Assembly: GCA_964486555.1 (NCBI GenBank)
Contig: CAZANP010000022.1
Coordinates: 1-26,668, forward strand
Direction of reading: 5' to 3'
Length of the DNA: 26,668 nucleotides
DNA from: 4484-232 sp964486555
GTDB taxonomy: Bacteria; Thermotogota; Thermotogae; Thermotogales; Thermotogaceae
In this document: positions 7,456 through 16,216 of the stretch, one piece after another
Layout: each line of letters opens with the position of its first letter
Position numbering within the stretch: the first letter of the stretch is position 1
The notes under the pieces: generated by a model
Databases searched by the model: none
What the model was told of the DNA's origin: nothing
The model's input: only the letters and a program-made list of their open reading frames with translations
Position numbers and translations under genes: made by a program

Positions 7456-8016
7456 TTGAACAAAAAGAGAAAAGGTTATTCATTAATGGAACTGATAACT
7501 ACAATGGCCATAATATCGGTTGTTCTGATCATAACTTTATTGATGTTTAACAATATGATGAAAACAGTCAATCGTACACTTGCAAAAATAGAGACCATTC
7601 AGGAGTTGTTGAAGCTTGATGATGCTATTCGGAATGAGGTAATAAAAGCAGGAATGGACTCTGAAGCAATCAAAATAACAGATGATCATAAAGGCTTTAT
7701 GTTCAAAGTTGATATACCTGCAGGTAGTCCTACAAGCATAACTAAATACCTTGTATGTGTAAAGAATGAAAAATATCCCAAAGGCATCCTTTTATTGAAA
7801 GAAAAAGTGTTTGAGGAAAGTGATTTTAAGCCTATTCAAGATCCAGATACGGTGTCTTGGGAAAAAGAACGCGTCCTTGTAAAACCTGATATAGAAGCTA
7901 CTGTTTCTTTCCATAGCTGTTCTTCTGGAATTTTGATTTATTCGATTGATGTGAAATACAGCAGAGATGCCACATTGACTTTGAATTCTCGAATACCTAT
8001 AGTTAACTTAAAGTGA
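7456..8016 (+). CDS. Type IV prepilin-like protein (minor pilin/pseudopilin)
   Basis: This 186-residue protein has a textbook class III signal: leader MNKKRKG, then YSLMELITTMAIISVVLIIT. Cleavage would follow Gly7, the new N-terminal residue would be methylated, and Glu lies at position +5. The hydrophobic helix of about 20 residues is followed by a polar domain with two cysteines. The TTG start at 7456 is chosen because GAAGGGGGG (7441-7449) lies seven bases upstream and gives a correct short leader; an in-frame TTG at 7387 would add 23 residues and spoil it. It is the first of three prepilin-like genes, with its stop 10 bases before the next start. It should be processed by a PilD-type peptidase and assembled by machinery encoded elsewhere. 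The region is AT-rich. Confidence 0.85.
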   Translation: MNKKRKGYSLMELITTMAIISVVLIITLLMFNNMMKTVNRTLAKIETIQELLKLDDAIRNEVIKAGMDSEAIKITDDHKGFMFKVDIPAGSPTSITKYLVCVKNEKYPKGILLLKEKVFEESDFKPIQDPDTVSWEKERVLVKPDIEATVSFHSCSSGILIYSIDVKYSRDATLTLNSRIPIVNLK

Positions 8017-8026
8017 GGTGATAAAA

Positions 8027-10183
8027 ATGAAAAAAGGTTTCTCAGTTCTATTAGTTCTCTTCTTAACCTTGGTACTAACAGTCTTTTTCATGGCGGTATC
8101 TTTAAGAGTAGGAAATCTTGTTAGATCTATCAACCTAAGAGAGGTAGAGATGAACTTAAAAGCGTCGGCAGGGAATGTGTTATTTCTGATCGCCTCTAAG
8201 ATAAGAAGTGATTATATAGATAATATAGATAACAATGGAAATTATAACTTTGATTTATCTGCTTTTGATGAAGCTGCTTCACCATCTTGGATTGAGGATT
8301 TTCTAGACAAAGTAACAACAAATCAAACATTAGAAGGAATTTCGTGGAGTGAAGCTATTTCTTCTTTTGATTTGAATACCTGTTATGTTCCAAAGTCGAA
8401 TCTTCAGAGTTTGATTAATAGCTTATATGAGAACGTTTCAGTGTGTTTGTTTCAGCACAAATATATCTCGAATTTTCTATTATGTATCACACGTTCAGAA
8501 AAAGGTAACTTTGTATCTTATTCCTGGGGATTCATAACACCGAAATACTATAGCAACTGGGCTGTTTTTTCTCTAGAAGGTGTTGGAGAAGGTGGATCCA
8601 ATTATTATTACGCTTGGGGAGAAAGAATCGATGGTCCATCATTTTTTGGTTATCCACATAATTTAAACGTATTGGGAGATATCTCTCCAATACCGCCTGG
8701 TAGTACTTTACCCCCAGATGCAATAGGAACAGGTCCATTTTTCAATGGAAGAGTCGTAACAACAGGACTTATCTATAAAGTGTCAGGGACACGGAACGAA
8801 GCAACATATCGAATAGAATTTGACTCTGATGAAGATGGAGAATATGAGGATGTGTTTTCAACTCCCTATTATTACAGTTATTCTCTAGAAACGAATGACA
8901 CGCCTCTCTGGGTTTATAAAGTCAGTGACGGACAAGTGGAGGAAGTCATATATGCATATCCAGGGAATTATGAAATAGATAGAATTAATAAGGTTATTAG
9001 AATTAATAAGGGTATAAAATATGAAGATTTATCTCCGGATCTTTTCCCATTCACTTTTGCATCTGGTGGGGATATTATTTCCAAAGATGAATGGGAAACG
9101 ATAAAAAGATTAGATTTTGAAAAGAAGGAAGAATATTATGAAGAAATAGATGAGCAAGCATCTCTTCTAGTATTTCCTCAAGATAGCGGGAAACTTGATG
9201 ACCCTGATACTATTGATCCTAGCCAGGGATATGGGATAAGATTTCAAGGTCAAAAACTGAAAGTATACTTTGATGTTTTGAAAGTGGAAGAGATCAAAAC
9301 TCGGGATGGTGAAGATCTAGAGTTTCCTGGCTTATCAGAGGATGCCACTTGTTCTTACATCGAAATAGAATATCCCAGCAACGAACCTAATAAGGCGTTA
9401 ATAATTGTCATACCTGAATCATCTTTGAAAGATCAAGAAGGAAATCCTTTACCTTATCCTTGGGACGCCTTTATATATGAAAAGAACAAAAAAGGTAAGA
9501 ATTGGTCTTTAGTTTATGACAATCCTATCCCTTTTAAATTCAATGGGTTAATCATGAACATACATGGTGGATCTGGTAGTAGTCAAGGAGAAGGTGAAGC
9601 GATAGAAATAGGCTATGGCATAAAAGATGAACATGTAGCAAGAATCATGGGAAGATTCACTCTGGTTTCAAGAGGATCAATAGAAATTTACGGAGATTTG
9701 ATCTACGACGGTGTATATAACAAGCTGAATGAGTTAGGCCTTCTAGATGAAAGTAAAAGTATTCCTGAATATCTGAACGAACATGGTGAAGCAGGGAGAA
9801 ATATACTTAATGAACTTGTGTCTGAAACGAACACCATAGATATGTTGAATGTTGTTTCATTGAGAAGAGATATAACACTTATGATCGCTAAAAACGATGA
9901 GGAAACAGAGGACTATACAAAAAATGTGAAATTATTCGGGAATTTCTTCTGTTTTGGTGGAAAGTTTGCTGTTCAACATCCAGATGTGAATAAAGGTTAT
10001 CGACATGTTTTTGGATCTATAACAGCCCGGGAGTTAACATACACTTTCACAGGTTCCTATGATGACTGGCAAGGTTGGAAAGAGTACAATGTATACGATG
10101 ATAGGCTTTACAATAACACGCTTCTTCCTTTTGGAACACCTCAAATGAGAGAAATAATTATATTGAGTTTCCGAGTCATGTAG
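8027..10183 (+). CDS. Large pilin-like protein with class III-like N terminus (PilX/DUF4900-like)
   Basis: This 718-residue protein begins MKKGFSVLLVLFLTLVLT, a short basic leader ending in Gly followed by a hydrophobic helix, as in prepilins. The +5 residue is Leu, not Glu, as in GspK-type and some PilX-type minor pilins. Such subunits are thought to sit at the tip and initiate assembly. ATG 8027 is preferred over GTG 8018 because GAGGTG (8015-8020) is its ribosome binding site. The body is rich in Tyr, Asn, Asp and Gly. Two segments look like large pilin-associated proteins of the DUF4900 type: DGPSFFGYPHNLNVLGDISP followed by FFNGRVVTTG, and a C-terminal FGSITARELTY with YDDRL. That resemblance is from memory and only moderate. 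The neighbours on both sides are smaller prepilins. Confidence 0.7.
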   Translation: MKKGFSVLLVLFLTLVLTVFFMAVSLRVGNLVRSINLREVEMNLKASAGNVLFLIASKIRSDYIDNIDNNGNYNFDLSAFDEAASPSWIEDFLDKVTTNQTLEGISWSEAISSFDLNTCYVPKSNLQSLINSLYENVSVCLFQHKYISNFLLCITRSEKGNFVSYSWGFITPKYYSNWAVFSLEGVGEGGSNYYYAWGERIDGPSFFGYPHNLNVLGDISPIPPGSTLPPDAIGTGPFFNGRVVTTGLIYKVSGTRNEATYRIEFDSDEDGEYEDVFSTPYYYSYSLETNDTPLWVYKVSDGQVEEVIYAYPGNYEIDRINKVIRINKGIKYEDLSPDLFPFTFASGGDIISKDEWETIKRLDFEKKEEYYEEIDEQASLLVFPQDSGKLDDPDTIDPSQGYGIRFQGQKLKVYFDVLKVEEIKTRDGEDLEFPGLSEDATCSYIEIEYPSNEPNKALIIVIPESSLKDQEGNPLPYPWDAFIYEKNKKGKNWSLVYDNPIPFKFNGLIMNIHGGSGSSQGEGEAIEIGYGIKDEHVARIMGRFTLVSRGSIEIYGDLIYDGVYNKLNELGLLDESKSIPEYLNEHGEAGRNILNELVSETNTIDMLNVVSLRRDITLMIAKNDEETEDYTKNVKLFGNFFCFGGKFAVQHPDVNKGYRHVFGSITARELTYTFTGSYDDWQGWKEYNVYDDRLYNNTLLPFGTPQMREIIILSFRVM

Positions 10184-10197
10184 AGGTGGTGAAATAC

Positions 10198-10602
10198 ATG
10201 AAAAAGGGTTTCACAATTATGGAAGTATTAATATCGTTAGTTATTGCAGCGATATTCTTCGTTGTTCTTTACATGATAACATCTTTTCTTCTGAAAAATT
10301 CAATGGAGGGCTATGCTCAAGGTATCATAACGGATAAATTGCTGAATGCCAATTATGAAGCATGGAGCAACACTACTTCAGAGATTCAAACATCACAGCT
10401 ATTAGATGCTTTAAAAACATCTCCACAGAGTTTCGTAGAAGAGGAGAATATAAATATCATTGATGTCTCAGATGACTATGAATCTATTTTAACAACTTTA
10501 GATATAGAAGATCAAATAAGAATACTCAAAATAGAGTTTAATACAACTCAGAAATTAAGTAGAAAATTTAAAGTAATAGTTCCTCTCTTTGACTGGAAAT
10601 AG
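10198..10602 (+). CDS. Type IV prepilin-like protein, small
   Basis: This 134-residue protein has a perfect prepilin N terminus: MKKG, then FTIMEVLISLVIAAIFFVVL, with cleavage after Gly4 and Glu at +5. The soluble part is short (about 100 residues), with no cysteines. The ATG at 10198 is selected because GAGGTGG (10183-10189) lies eight bases upstream; the in-frame GTG at 10186 is inside that ribosome binding site. The gene follows the large pilin-like gene by 14 bases and is certainly in the same operon. It ends two bases from the end of the convergent TPR gene, so its terminator must lie inside that gene. Confidence 0.85.
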   Translation: MKKGFTIMEVLISLVIAAIFFVVLYMITSFLLKNSMEGYAQGIITDKLLNANYEAWSNTTSEIQTSQLLDALKTSPQSFVEEENINIIDVSDDYESILTTLDIEDQIRILKIEFNTTQKLSRKFKVIVPLFDWK

Positions 10603-10604
10603 TA

Positions 10605-11036
10605 TTACAACTCCTCTAAAATCTCGTTTAATATCTTCTTTACTTCTTCCGGCTCTTTCATTATATCTTCCTTCACGTTCTCCCCAAGTTTTATCCTGCA
10701 AAAATAGATCAACGCAGAAAGCCTTGGATCTGAGAATCCAAGGCGTTTTGATTTTTCAAGACTCATCAAGGCCTCCCCGTACCTTTCCATATCGATCAAA
10801 GCACATCCAAAATTGAAATACGCAAGAGCATAGTTTGGATCAATTTCTATAGCCTTTTTGTAAGCTTCCATTGCCTTTCCAAGTAATCCCTTCCTCCTAT
10901 AGACATTCCCAAGGTTATTCCAGGTTTCGGGAGTTTCCTTTATTTCCAGAGATTTTATGTAAAATTCTTCCGCTTTTTCCAGGTCATCTTTCTGGGAATA
11001 TTCGTACCCTTTTTCAAAAAGCTTTCTGTAGTCCAA
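10605..11036 (-). CDS. Small TPR-repeat protein
   Basis: This 143-residue soluble protein has three clear tetratricopeptide repeats at about residues 3-35, 36-69 and 70-104. The best is PETWNNLGNVYRRKGLLGKA with EAYKKAIEIDPN. A short helical tail ends in KKILNEILEEL. No signal peptide is visible, so it is probably cytoplasmic. The start is TTG at 11036, the first start after an in-frame stop, with AGGTGGG nine bases upstream. It overlaps the end of the preceding beta-propeller gene by 23 bases. TPR domains mediate protein contacts, but the partner is unknown. It ends the long minus-strand operon and its coding sequence contains a hairpin and T-run acting on the other strand (10721-10757). Confidence 0.85.
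   Translation of the reverse strand: MDYRKLFEKGYEYSQKDDLEKAEEFYIKSLEIKETPETWNNLGNVYRRKGLLGKAMEAYKKAIEIDPNYALAYFNFGCALIDMERYGEALMSLEKSKRLGFSDPRLSALIYFCRIKLGENVKEDIMKEPEEVKKILNEILEEL
10721..10757 (+). terminator. Probable rho-independent terminator of the pilin cassette, inside the opposing TPR gene
   Basis: GCCTTGGAT (10721-10729) and ATCCAAGGC (10736-10744) form a perfect nine-base stem with a six-base loop, followed by GTTTTGATTTTTC on the + strand. It lies 119 bases past the last pilin stop. On the - strand no T-run follows the stem, so it should act only on rightward transcription. The minus strand here encodes residues near LGFSDPRL of the TPR protein. Confidence 0.65.
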
Positions 11037-12642
11037 GCTCTATCACCCACCTGGTTATGTAAACCGTATCCGAATATACACCATCCCCTATGACCATTTC
11101 CACAGAAATAGGTATGATCTCACTCGTTGTGGGTTTCACATATTTGAAGGAAAAAACCCAAACAGGATATTTTTCAAAGTTTGGAGATCCTATACCTCCC
11201 CCGGAAATGTAGCAAATTGTTTTTAAATCTTCAGAAGCGCTCTCCTCAGTCCATACCTTCACACCCTTAGATCTCAAAGTTACCAAACAGGTTTTATCAT
11301 AAAAGCTTTCTGAAGGAATCACAACGGAATAAACCTTCCCCCTTCTTACCTTTTTGATCCTCTCCGTTAGGAAATTTTCATCACTGGTATAAAAAACCAT
11401 CTTTTCTTCAGACAGTTTCACATTGAAGAGGATCCTACCACCAGCTTCTCTGACGAAAGCGTACATGTGTGCTAGATGAATGGGATCGCCATAAAGGCTT
11501 TCGAACCTCACGAAAAGATAAAGCCTTTCTTCATCCATCTTCATGGTATCTATTCTCACAAAGATCGGCTCATCAGCTTTCATTATCTTCACCACTACTT
11601 CGTTTTTCTTCCAGTCGAGAAGAAAGAGGAGGGGATAGCTGTATTCTATATTCACCACCCAATCATTCGATTCCATAACTTTCGATATATTCCTTCCATC
11701 GAATATATAGATGGCACCATCTTCTCCAAAAAGTATGAACTTTCCTTCGGGATAGATTTCGAAGGATCTAGTTGGAACAGGTAGTGGTATCTCTTCAACT
11801 TTTCCGTTGGAGATATCGTAGGATATTATCGAATTTCTTCTGACATTGAAAAGATATACGGTATTTCTCCTGACTTCTGCATCCGTTACAAGGTTGTGTC
11901 CTGGAATCTTGAAAAAATGAAGCTTTCCATCATACACAAACACGCTGTCTATGTCATAACCAACCAGGTTCCCAGATCTTGTGAACCCTGCCAGTATGGG
12001 ATTTCTTAAACTTCCTATTTCCTCGAAATTCCCCTTTTCGTAGTGATATAACTTACCCTCTTTTGAGCTGAGGAACAATTCACCTCCAGGTGATATTTCG
12101 ATGTTTCGGGGTTCGAAGGGAAGGTCGATTATCTCATCCAGCTTTTTTCCTCTATAGACAATCACTCTGGAATTTGCGGTGTCCAGAACGTACAGTCTGT
12201 CACCCCAGCAACTCACATCGGTTGGGGTGTAAAAATACTCTATTCCTTCTGAAAATCCCACGATCTCGAAAGAGTCTGTTACCTTCACCTCACTTGGCTT
12301 CACTTCTCCCAAAAGATAATCGATCTCTTTGACCAAGGTGAACACTTCGAATCTTCCTGGCGTTATTATGAGAAGGTTTTTTAAATCGTTATAAGCTTTT
12401 TGAACGTTAAGAAGGTCTATATCTATCTTAGCCCTTAAATACCAAAATTCCGGGATATCCTCTGCATATATGGGTCCTGAGAGAGTATCTTCAAGCAACT
12501 CCTTGGCTTCTTTTGCGTCTCCCGAAAGCCACAGTAAAAACGCTTTTGAAAAGCTCTTCCTCGCTTCTTCTTCGACCTGAGATAAGGAGTGAACACACAG
12601 TACCATCGAGAGGAACAGTATCAGAGGGATTTTCCTTCTCAA
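11014..12642 (-). CDS. Secreted protein with helical N-terminal and beta-propeller-like regions
   Basis: I do not recognise a named family for this 542-residue protein. A signal peptide is likely at residues 1-21 (MRRKIPLILFLSMVLCVHSL), with no proper lipobox around Cys16. Residues 22-120 look helical and TPR-like (SFSKAFLLWLSGDAKEAKEL). Residues 125-350 show repeated short beta units such as WGDRLYVLDTANSRVIVY and ISPGGELFLSSKEGKLYHY, typical of NHL/six-bladed propellers. The C-terminal 190 residues are beta-rich and unassigned. The start is TTG at 12642, with AAGGAGG eight bases upstream. It overlaps the plsY stop by four bases (TTGA). It probably acts in the periplasm or cell envelope; a scaffold or ligand-binding role is conceivable but unproven. 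Confidence 0.7.
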   Translation of the reverse strand: MRRKIPLILFLSMVLCVHSLSQVEEEARKSFSKAFLLWLSGDAKEAKELLEDTLSGPIYAEDIPEFWYLRAKIDIDLLNVQKAYNDLKNLLIITPGRFEVFTLVKEIDYLLGEVKPSEVKVTDSFEIVGFSEGIEYFYTPTDVSCWGDRLYVLDTANSRVIVYRGKKLDEIIDLPFEPRNIEISPGGELFLSSKEGKLYHYEKGNFEEIGSLRNPILAGFTRSGNLVGYDIDSVFVYDGKLHFFKIPGHNLVTDAEVRRNTVYLFNVRRNSIISYDISNGKVEEIPLPVPTRSFEIYPEGKFILFGEDGAIYIFDGRNISKVMESNDWVVNIEYSYPLLFLLDWKKNEVVVKIMKADEPIFVRIDTMKMDEERLYLFVRFESLYGDPIHLAHMYAFVREAGGRILFNVKLSEEKMVFYTSDENFLTERIKKVRRGKVYSVVIPSESFYDKTCLVTLRSKGVKVWTEESASEDLKTICYISGGGIGSPNFEKYPVWVFSFKYVKPTTSEIIPISVEMVIGDGVYSDTVYITRWVIELGLQKAF

Positions 12643-13244
12643 CCACTTTTCCTCCTTTTCAAAAAGCCTAGAACGTCCGTTTTTCTCTCTTGCCCTTTTA
12701 TCAATCTCTCAACGTTTTCAGAATGTCTCAAAAATGCCAATGTGGCCAATATCAAGATCAAAAGGGCGACGTCCTGCCCTTTAAGAAAGGCGAATACTCC
12801 ACTTGCAAATAAAGCTATCAAAGAGGCCAGAGACACGATTTTCGTCAACAAAACGATCAGAAACCACACTCCAAGAAAGAAGAAACCCGCCGGCCAGAAA
12901 ACGGCGAATATCACACCAACTGTGGATGCTACCCCCTTTCCCCCTTTGAATTTCATATAGATGGGAAAGTCATGACCTATGACAGATGCGATGGCGACGG
13001 CTGCCGCTAATTTCATGTTCCCTGTCGCAAGGAGAACTGTGAGGGTGGGAATGAAGCTTTTCAAACCATCCAGAACCATGCAGATCCACCCTATGAGGGG
13101 TCCTGCTGCTCTTAAAGCATTCGTCCCCCCTATGTTGCCACTTCCAACTCTTCTGACGTCAACTCCTTTGAACTTTGGCAGAAGGTAACTGAAAGGAATG
13201 GAACCCACAAGATACCCAACGAGTGGAAACAGGATCCACTCCAT
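12639..13244 (-). CDS. plsY: Acyl-phosphate:glycerol-3-phosphate acyltransferase PlsY
   Basis: This membrane enzyme transfers an acyl group from acyl-phosphate to glycerol-3-phosphate, the first acylation step in phospholipid synthesis (with PlsX). It has 201 residues, the normal length, with several membrane helices. All three family motifs are present: GSGNIGGTNALR (34-45), GHDFPIYMKFKGGKG (90-104) and HSENVERLIKGQE (174-186). The glycine-rich motif 1 reads GNIGGTN where many homologues have GNxGATN. ATG 13244 follows an AGGTGA that spans the der stop four bases away, suggesting coupled translation. The downstream secreted protein overlaps its stop. Confidence 0.97.
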   Translation of the reverse strand: MEWILFPLVGYLVGSIPFSYLLPKFKGVDVRRVGSGNIGGTNALRAAGPLIGWICMVLDGLKSFIPTLTVLLATGNMKLAAAVAIASVIGHDFPIYMKFKGGKGVASTVGVIFAVFWPAGFFFLGVWFLIVLLTKIVSLASLIALFASGVFAFLKGQDVALLILILATLAFLRHSENVERLIKGQERKTDVLGFLKRRKSG

Positions 13245-13248
13245 ACTA

Positions 13249-14577
13249 TCACCTGCTCTTTTTGAATTTCAAGAAGATGGGTGATCCTGTGAAAGGGTGT
13301 ACATACGTTCTGATTGCTCTTTTTATCGAGTTCTGATAGCTTTTAGGAATATCATCAGGTCTGTTAGTGAAGAAGAGAAAAACTGGGGGTTTCACATCAA
13401 CCTGGAGTCCAAAATATATCCTGACTTTTCTTCCCCCTTTAGATGGAGGGGGGGAGATCAGAAAAAGTTTTTCCAGAGCGGCGTTCAAAGAGCTTGTGGG
13501 TATTTTCGTTGTGTAAGATTTAAAAGACACCTCGATGTATTCCATGACCTTCTCCACACCCCAACCTTCGAGTGCCGAGACGAAAACCAGAGGACTGAAG
13601 TCAACGAAGTACAGTTTCTCCTTGAATAACTGAAGATACTCTTCTTTTCTTCTTTCTCTGTGCTCCACCAAATCCCATTTGTTAAAAACCGTGACGATGG
13701 CTTTACCTCTACGTTCCACAAGACCCGCTAACCTCTGTTCCTGTCTTGATATACCTTCTGTTGCATCCAGAACCAGAACGACGACATCCGCCTTCTCTAT
13801 AGCTTCGACGGTTCTGTACGTTCCATACCTTTCAAGAGTTTTGGGTTCAATTTTGGACCTTCTTCTCATACCCGCCGTGTCTATGAAAATGTACCTTTTT
13901 CCATCTATCTCTACTTCTTCATCCACAGCATCCCTAGTTGTTCCAGGTAGTGGCGTCACAAGGGTTCTTTCCATACCGAGTATGGCGTTGAAAAGGGAAG
14001 ATTTCCCAACGTTGGGTTTTCCTATTATTGCAACTTTTATCGCTTCTTCTCGCTTTTCTTCCTTCAACTCTAATCCTTTAGATTCCAGCTTCTCTACGAT
14101 CTTCTCCAAAAGTGTGTCGATGTTCAACGAGTGCTCAGAGGATACAGGAATGGGTTCTCCAAAGCCGAGTGAGTAGAGCTCTGGTTTTACCTCATTTTCA
14201 TATTTCTTCTTGTCCTCCACTTTGTTGGCAACCAGTATAACATCTGCTCCACTTTTCCTCACAAAATCTGCAAGATGGTGGTCTTCACTTGTGAGACCTT
14301 TTCTACCATCCACGACGAACAATAGAAGATCTCCTTCTTTCAGCATTTCCAGAGTCATCTCTTTCATTCTTTTCTCAACTATTCCTTCGGGATTTTCGAA
14401 GATACCACAAGTGTCAACCAAGGTAAAAAACTTACCTCTCCATTCGACTCTGTCCTGAATGGAATCTCTCGTGACACCTGGATCGTCTTCAACGATCGCT
14501 TTCCTTTTCCTTATCAACCTATTAAACAGTGTTGACTTACCAACGTTGGGTTTTCCCACGATTAGAACTGTTGCCAT
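13249..14577 (-). CDS. der: Ribosome-assembly GTPase Der (EngA)
   Basis: This 442-residue tandem GTPase is required for 50S ribosomal subunit maturation. G domain 1 has GKPNVGKS (8-15), PGVTRD (33-38) and DTCG (55-58). G domain 2 has GKPNVGKS (186-193), PGTTRD (211-216), DTAG (233-236) and NKWD (299-302). A KH-like C-terminal domain covers about residues 355-442. The guanine-specificity motif of domain 1 is NKVE (118-121) rather than NKxD. I recall a similar NKAE in T. maritima Der, so this may be lineage-typical. ATG 14577 lies one base after the rpsA stop, with GGGAGG just upstream, so the two are probably co-translated. Confidence 0.97.
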   Translation of the reverse strand: MATVLIVGKPNVGKSTLFNRLIRKRKAIVEDDPGVTRDSIQDRVEWRGKFFTLVDTCGIFENPEGIVEKRMKEMTLEMLKEGDLLLFVVDGRKGLTSEDHHLADFVRKSGADVILVANKVEDKKKYENEVKPELYSLGFGEPIPVSSEHSLNIDTLLEKIVEKLESKGLELKEEKREEAIKVAIIGKPNVGKSSLFNAILGMERTLVTPLPGTTRDAVDEEVEIDGKRYIFIDTAGMRRRSKIEPKTLERYGTYRTVEAIEKADVVVLVLDATEGISRQEQRLAGLVERRGKAIVTVFNKWDLVEHRERRKEEYLQLFKEKLYFVDFSPLVFVSALEGWGVEKVMEYIEVSFKSYTTKIPTSSLNAALEKLFLISPPPSKGGRKVRIYFGLQVDVKPPVFLFFTNRPDDIPKSYQNSIKRAIRTYVHPFTGSPIFLKFKKSR

Positions 14578-14578
14578 T

Positions 14579-16216
14579 TTACCTCCCCTTTATCACCTCA
14601 CCTAGTGTTCTTTCCACTTTCTCAGCTTCAACCTGTCTCTTGTAATCTTCGTAGTTCCGTCGCTCGATCAGTTCTTTCACACTGACGATCATTCTGTTTC
14701 CTCTTCTGTCTTCGAGTACCCTGAGCACCATCGCTTCTATCTCTTCCCCTACCTTTGGCTCTTCCTCGTAGTGAGAGGATGGGAGGAAAGCGTCCACGTT
14801 GTAATCCCTGACTTCAAGAAGAACTCCCGATTTCATAACCTTCTTGACCTTGCCTTTGATCACCGATCCTTTATCCAGCTCTTCCATGACTCTCTTCCAT
14901 GGATTCTCTGTCGTCTCTCTCACACTCAATCTCATCCTTCTGTTTTCCGTATCTATACCGAGTATCTTGACCTTGATCTTTCTTCCCTCTCTCAAAACTT
15001 CCTCTGGTTTCTCTATGTAATTCCACGATATTTCCGATATGGGGACGAACCCGCTCACACCATCTTCGATCTCTACGATGGCACCTGTTGGCAGAATCTT
15101 CGCCACTTTACCGACAACCACGTTACCGACAGGATACTTTTCAGGAACTGTCTCCCATGGATCTCCTTTAGCTTTTTTGTAGCTCAGAGTGATCTTTCTA
15201 TTTTCCTTGTCCAGGTTTATAACTTCTACTTTCACAATATCTCCAACTTTCACGACATCTCTGAGGTTTTTCCTTCCTCTTCCCCAGAAAACCTCCGAGT
15301 ATGGGACAAGCCCGTCAACACCAGGCTCTAGATTCACGAAGAAACCGAAGGGATGGATCGATTTCACAACCCCCGTAACCGTACTTCCAACAGGGTATTT
15401 CCTCTCCACGCTTTCCCACGGATCCGGCATCAGAGCTTTCAAACTCAGAATGACTCTTCTGCTTTCAGGATCGATCTCCATGATCTTTGCGGCAATATTC
15501 TGCCTCGATTCAACGACTTCTTTCGGGGTTATGGAAGGATCATAGCTTATCTCCGATCTTGGGATGAAACCGGTTATCACATCGTTTATTCTGACAACGA
15601 TACCATTTTGCATGATTCTTTCAACAGTTCCTTCGATTATATCTCCAACCTTTTTCTCTTTAAAGAATTCTTCGATTTTCTTATCCAAAATAGCACGCCT
15701 TGAAACGACTATGTTGGTCCTTCTTCCCCTCCTTTCGAAGTTTATAACCATGAATTCGATTTCGCCTCTTGGATAACTCTCCCCACTCTTTATCAACGAA
15801 TGCGATCCTGGTAGAAACGCTTCCACAACCCCTCCCACGAGTACTCTGTAACCCCCTTTGATCTGTTCTGTGATCCTTCCAGTGAATATTGCTTCGTTTT
15901 TCTCAAACTTCTCTTCGATTTCTCTCACTATTTCAGAATATTTCGGTCTCCTCTCTGAAAGAACGATCGTTCCTTCTTCATCATTTATTTTGATTATTTG
16001 AAGTTCCAACTTTAAGCCTGTACGGTAAGATTTCAAGGATTTTATAAGTTCGCTTTCAGGAACCCACCCTTCACTCTTTCCACCAAAATCAACTATGAGG
16101 CCATCTTCCCGTACTGAAATAACTTCTCCCAGAACTTTTTCTCCAATCTTGTGATCTCTGGTGTCTAAAAAAGCTAGGGCTTCTTCCATGTTTTCAAAAT
16201 CTTTTTCCTCACTCAT
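14579..16216 (-). CDS. rpsA: Ribosomal protein S1-type RNA-binding protein, six S1 domains
   Basis: This 545-residue protein consists of six S1 (OB-fold) repeats at about residues 18-88, 104-178, 188-258, 272-345, 359-432 and 445-520. The four C-terminal ones show the classical G-V--I---G-FV pattern (for example VVKSIHPFGFFVNL). In proteobacteria S1 brings mRNA to the 30S subunit; in other phyla such proteins may bind mRNA without being tightly ribosome-associated. ATG 16216 is supported by GGGAGGG eight bases upstream and overlaps the ispH stop by eight bases. Its pairing with ispH and cmk is common in Gram-positive bacteria and Thermotogales. The last repeats retain the DPWE linker spacing. 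Confidence 0.94.
   Translation of the reverse strand: MSEEKDFENMEEALAFLDTRDHKIGEKVLGEVISVREDGLIVDFGGKSEGWVPESELIKSLKSYRTGLKLELQIIKINDEEGTIVLSERRPKYSEIVREIEEKFEKNEAIFTGRITEQIKGGYRVLVGGVVEAFLPGSHSLIKSGESYPRGEIEFMVINFERRGRRTNIVVSRRAILDKKIEEFFKEKKVGDIIEGTVERIMQNGIVVRINDVITGFIPRSEISYDPSITPKEVVESRQNIAAKIMEIDPESRRVILSLKALMPDPWESVERKYPVGSTVTGVVKSIHPFGFFVNLEPGVDGLVPYSEVFWGRGRKNLRDVVKVGDIVKVEVINLDKENRKITLSYKKAKGDPWETVPEKYPVGNVVVGKVAKILPTGAIVEIEDGVSGFVPISEISWNYIEKPEEVLREGRKIKVKILGIDTENRRMRLSVRETTENPWKRVMEELDKGSVIKGKVKKVMKSGVLLEVRDYNVDAFLPSSHYEEEPKVGEEIEAMVLRVLEDRRGNRMIVSVKELIERRNYEDYKRQVEAEKVERTLGEVIKGR

Noticed and set aside
13433..13454. CCCCCT and AGGGGG hairpin within der
   Set aside because: It is short, lies in coding sequence for a proline/glycine-rich loop, and has no T-run.
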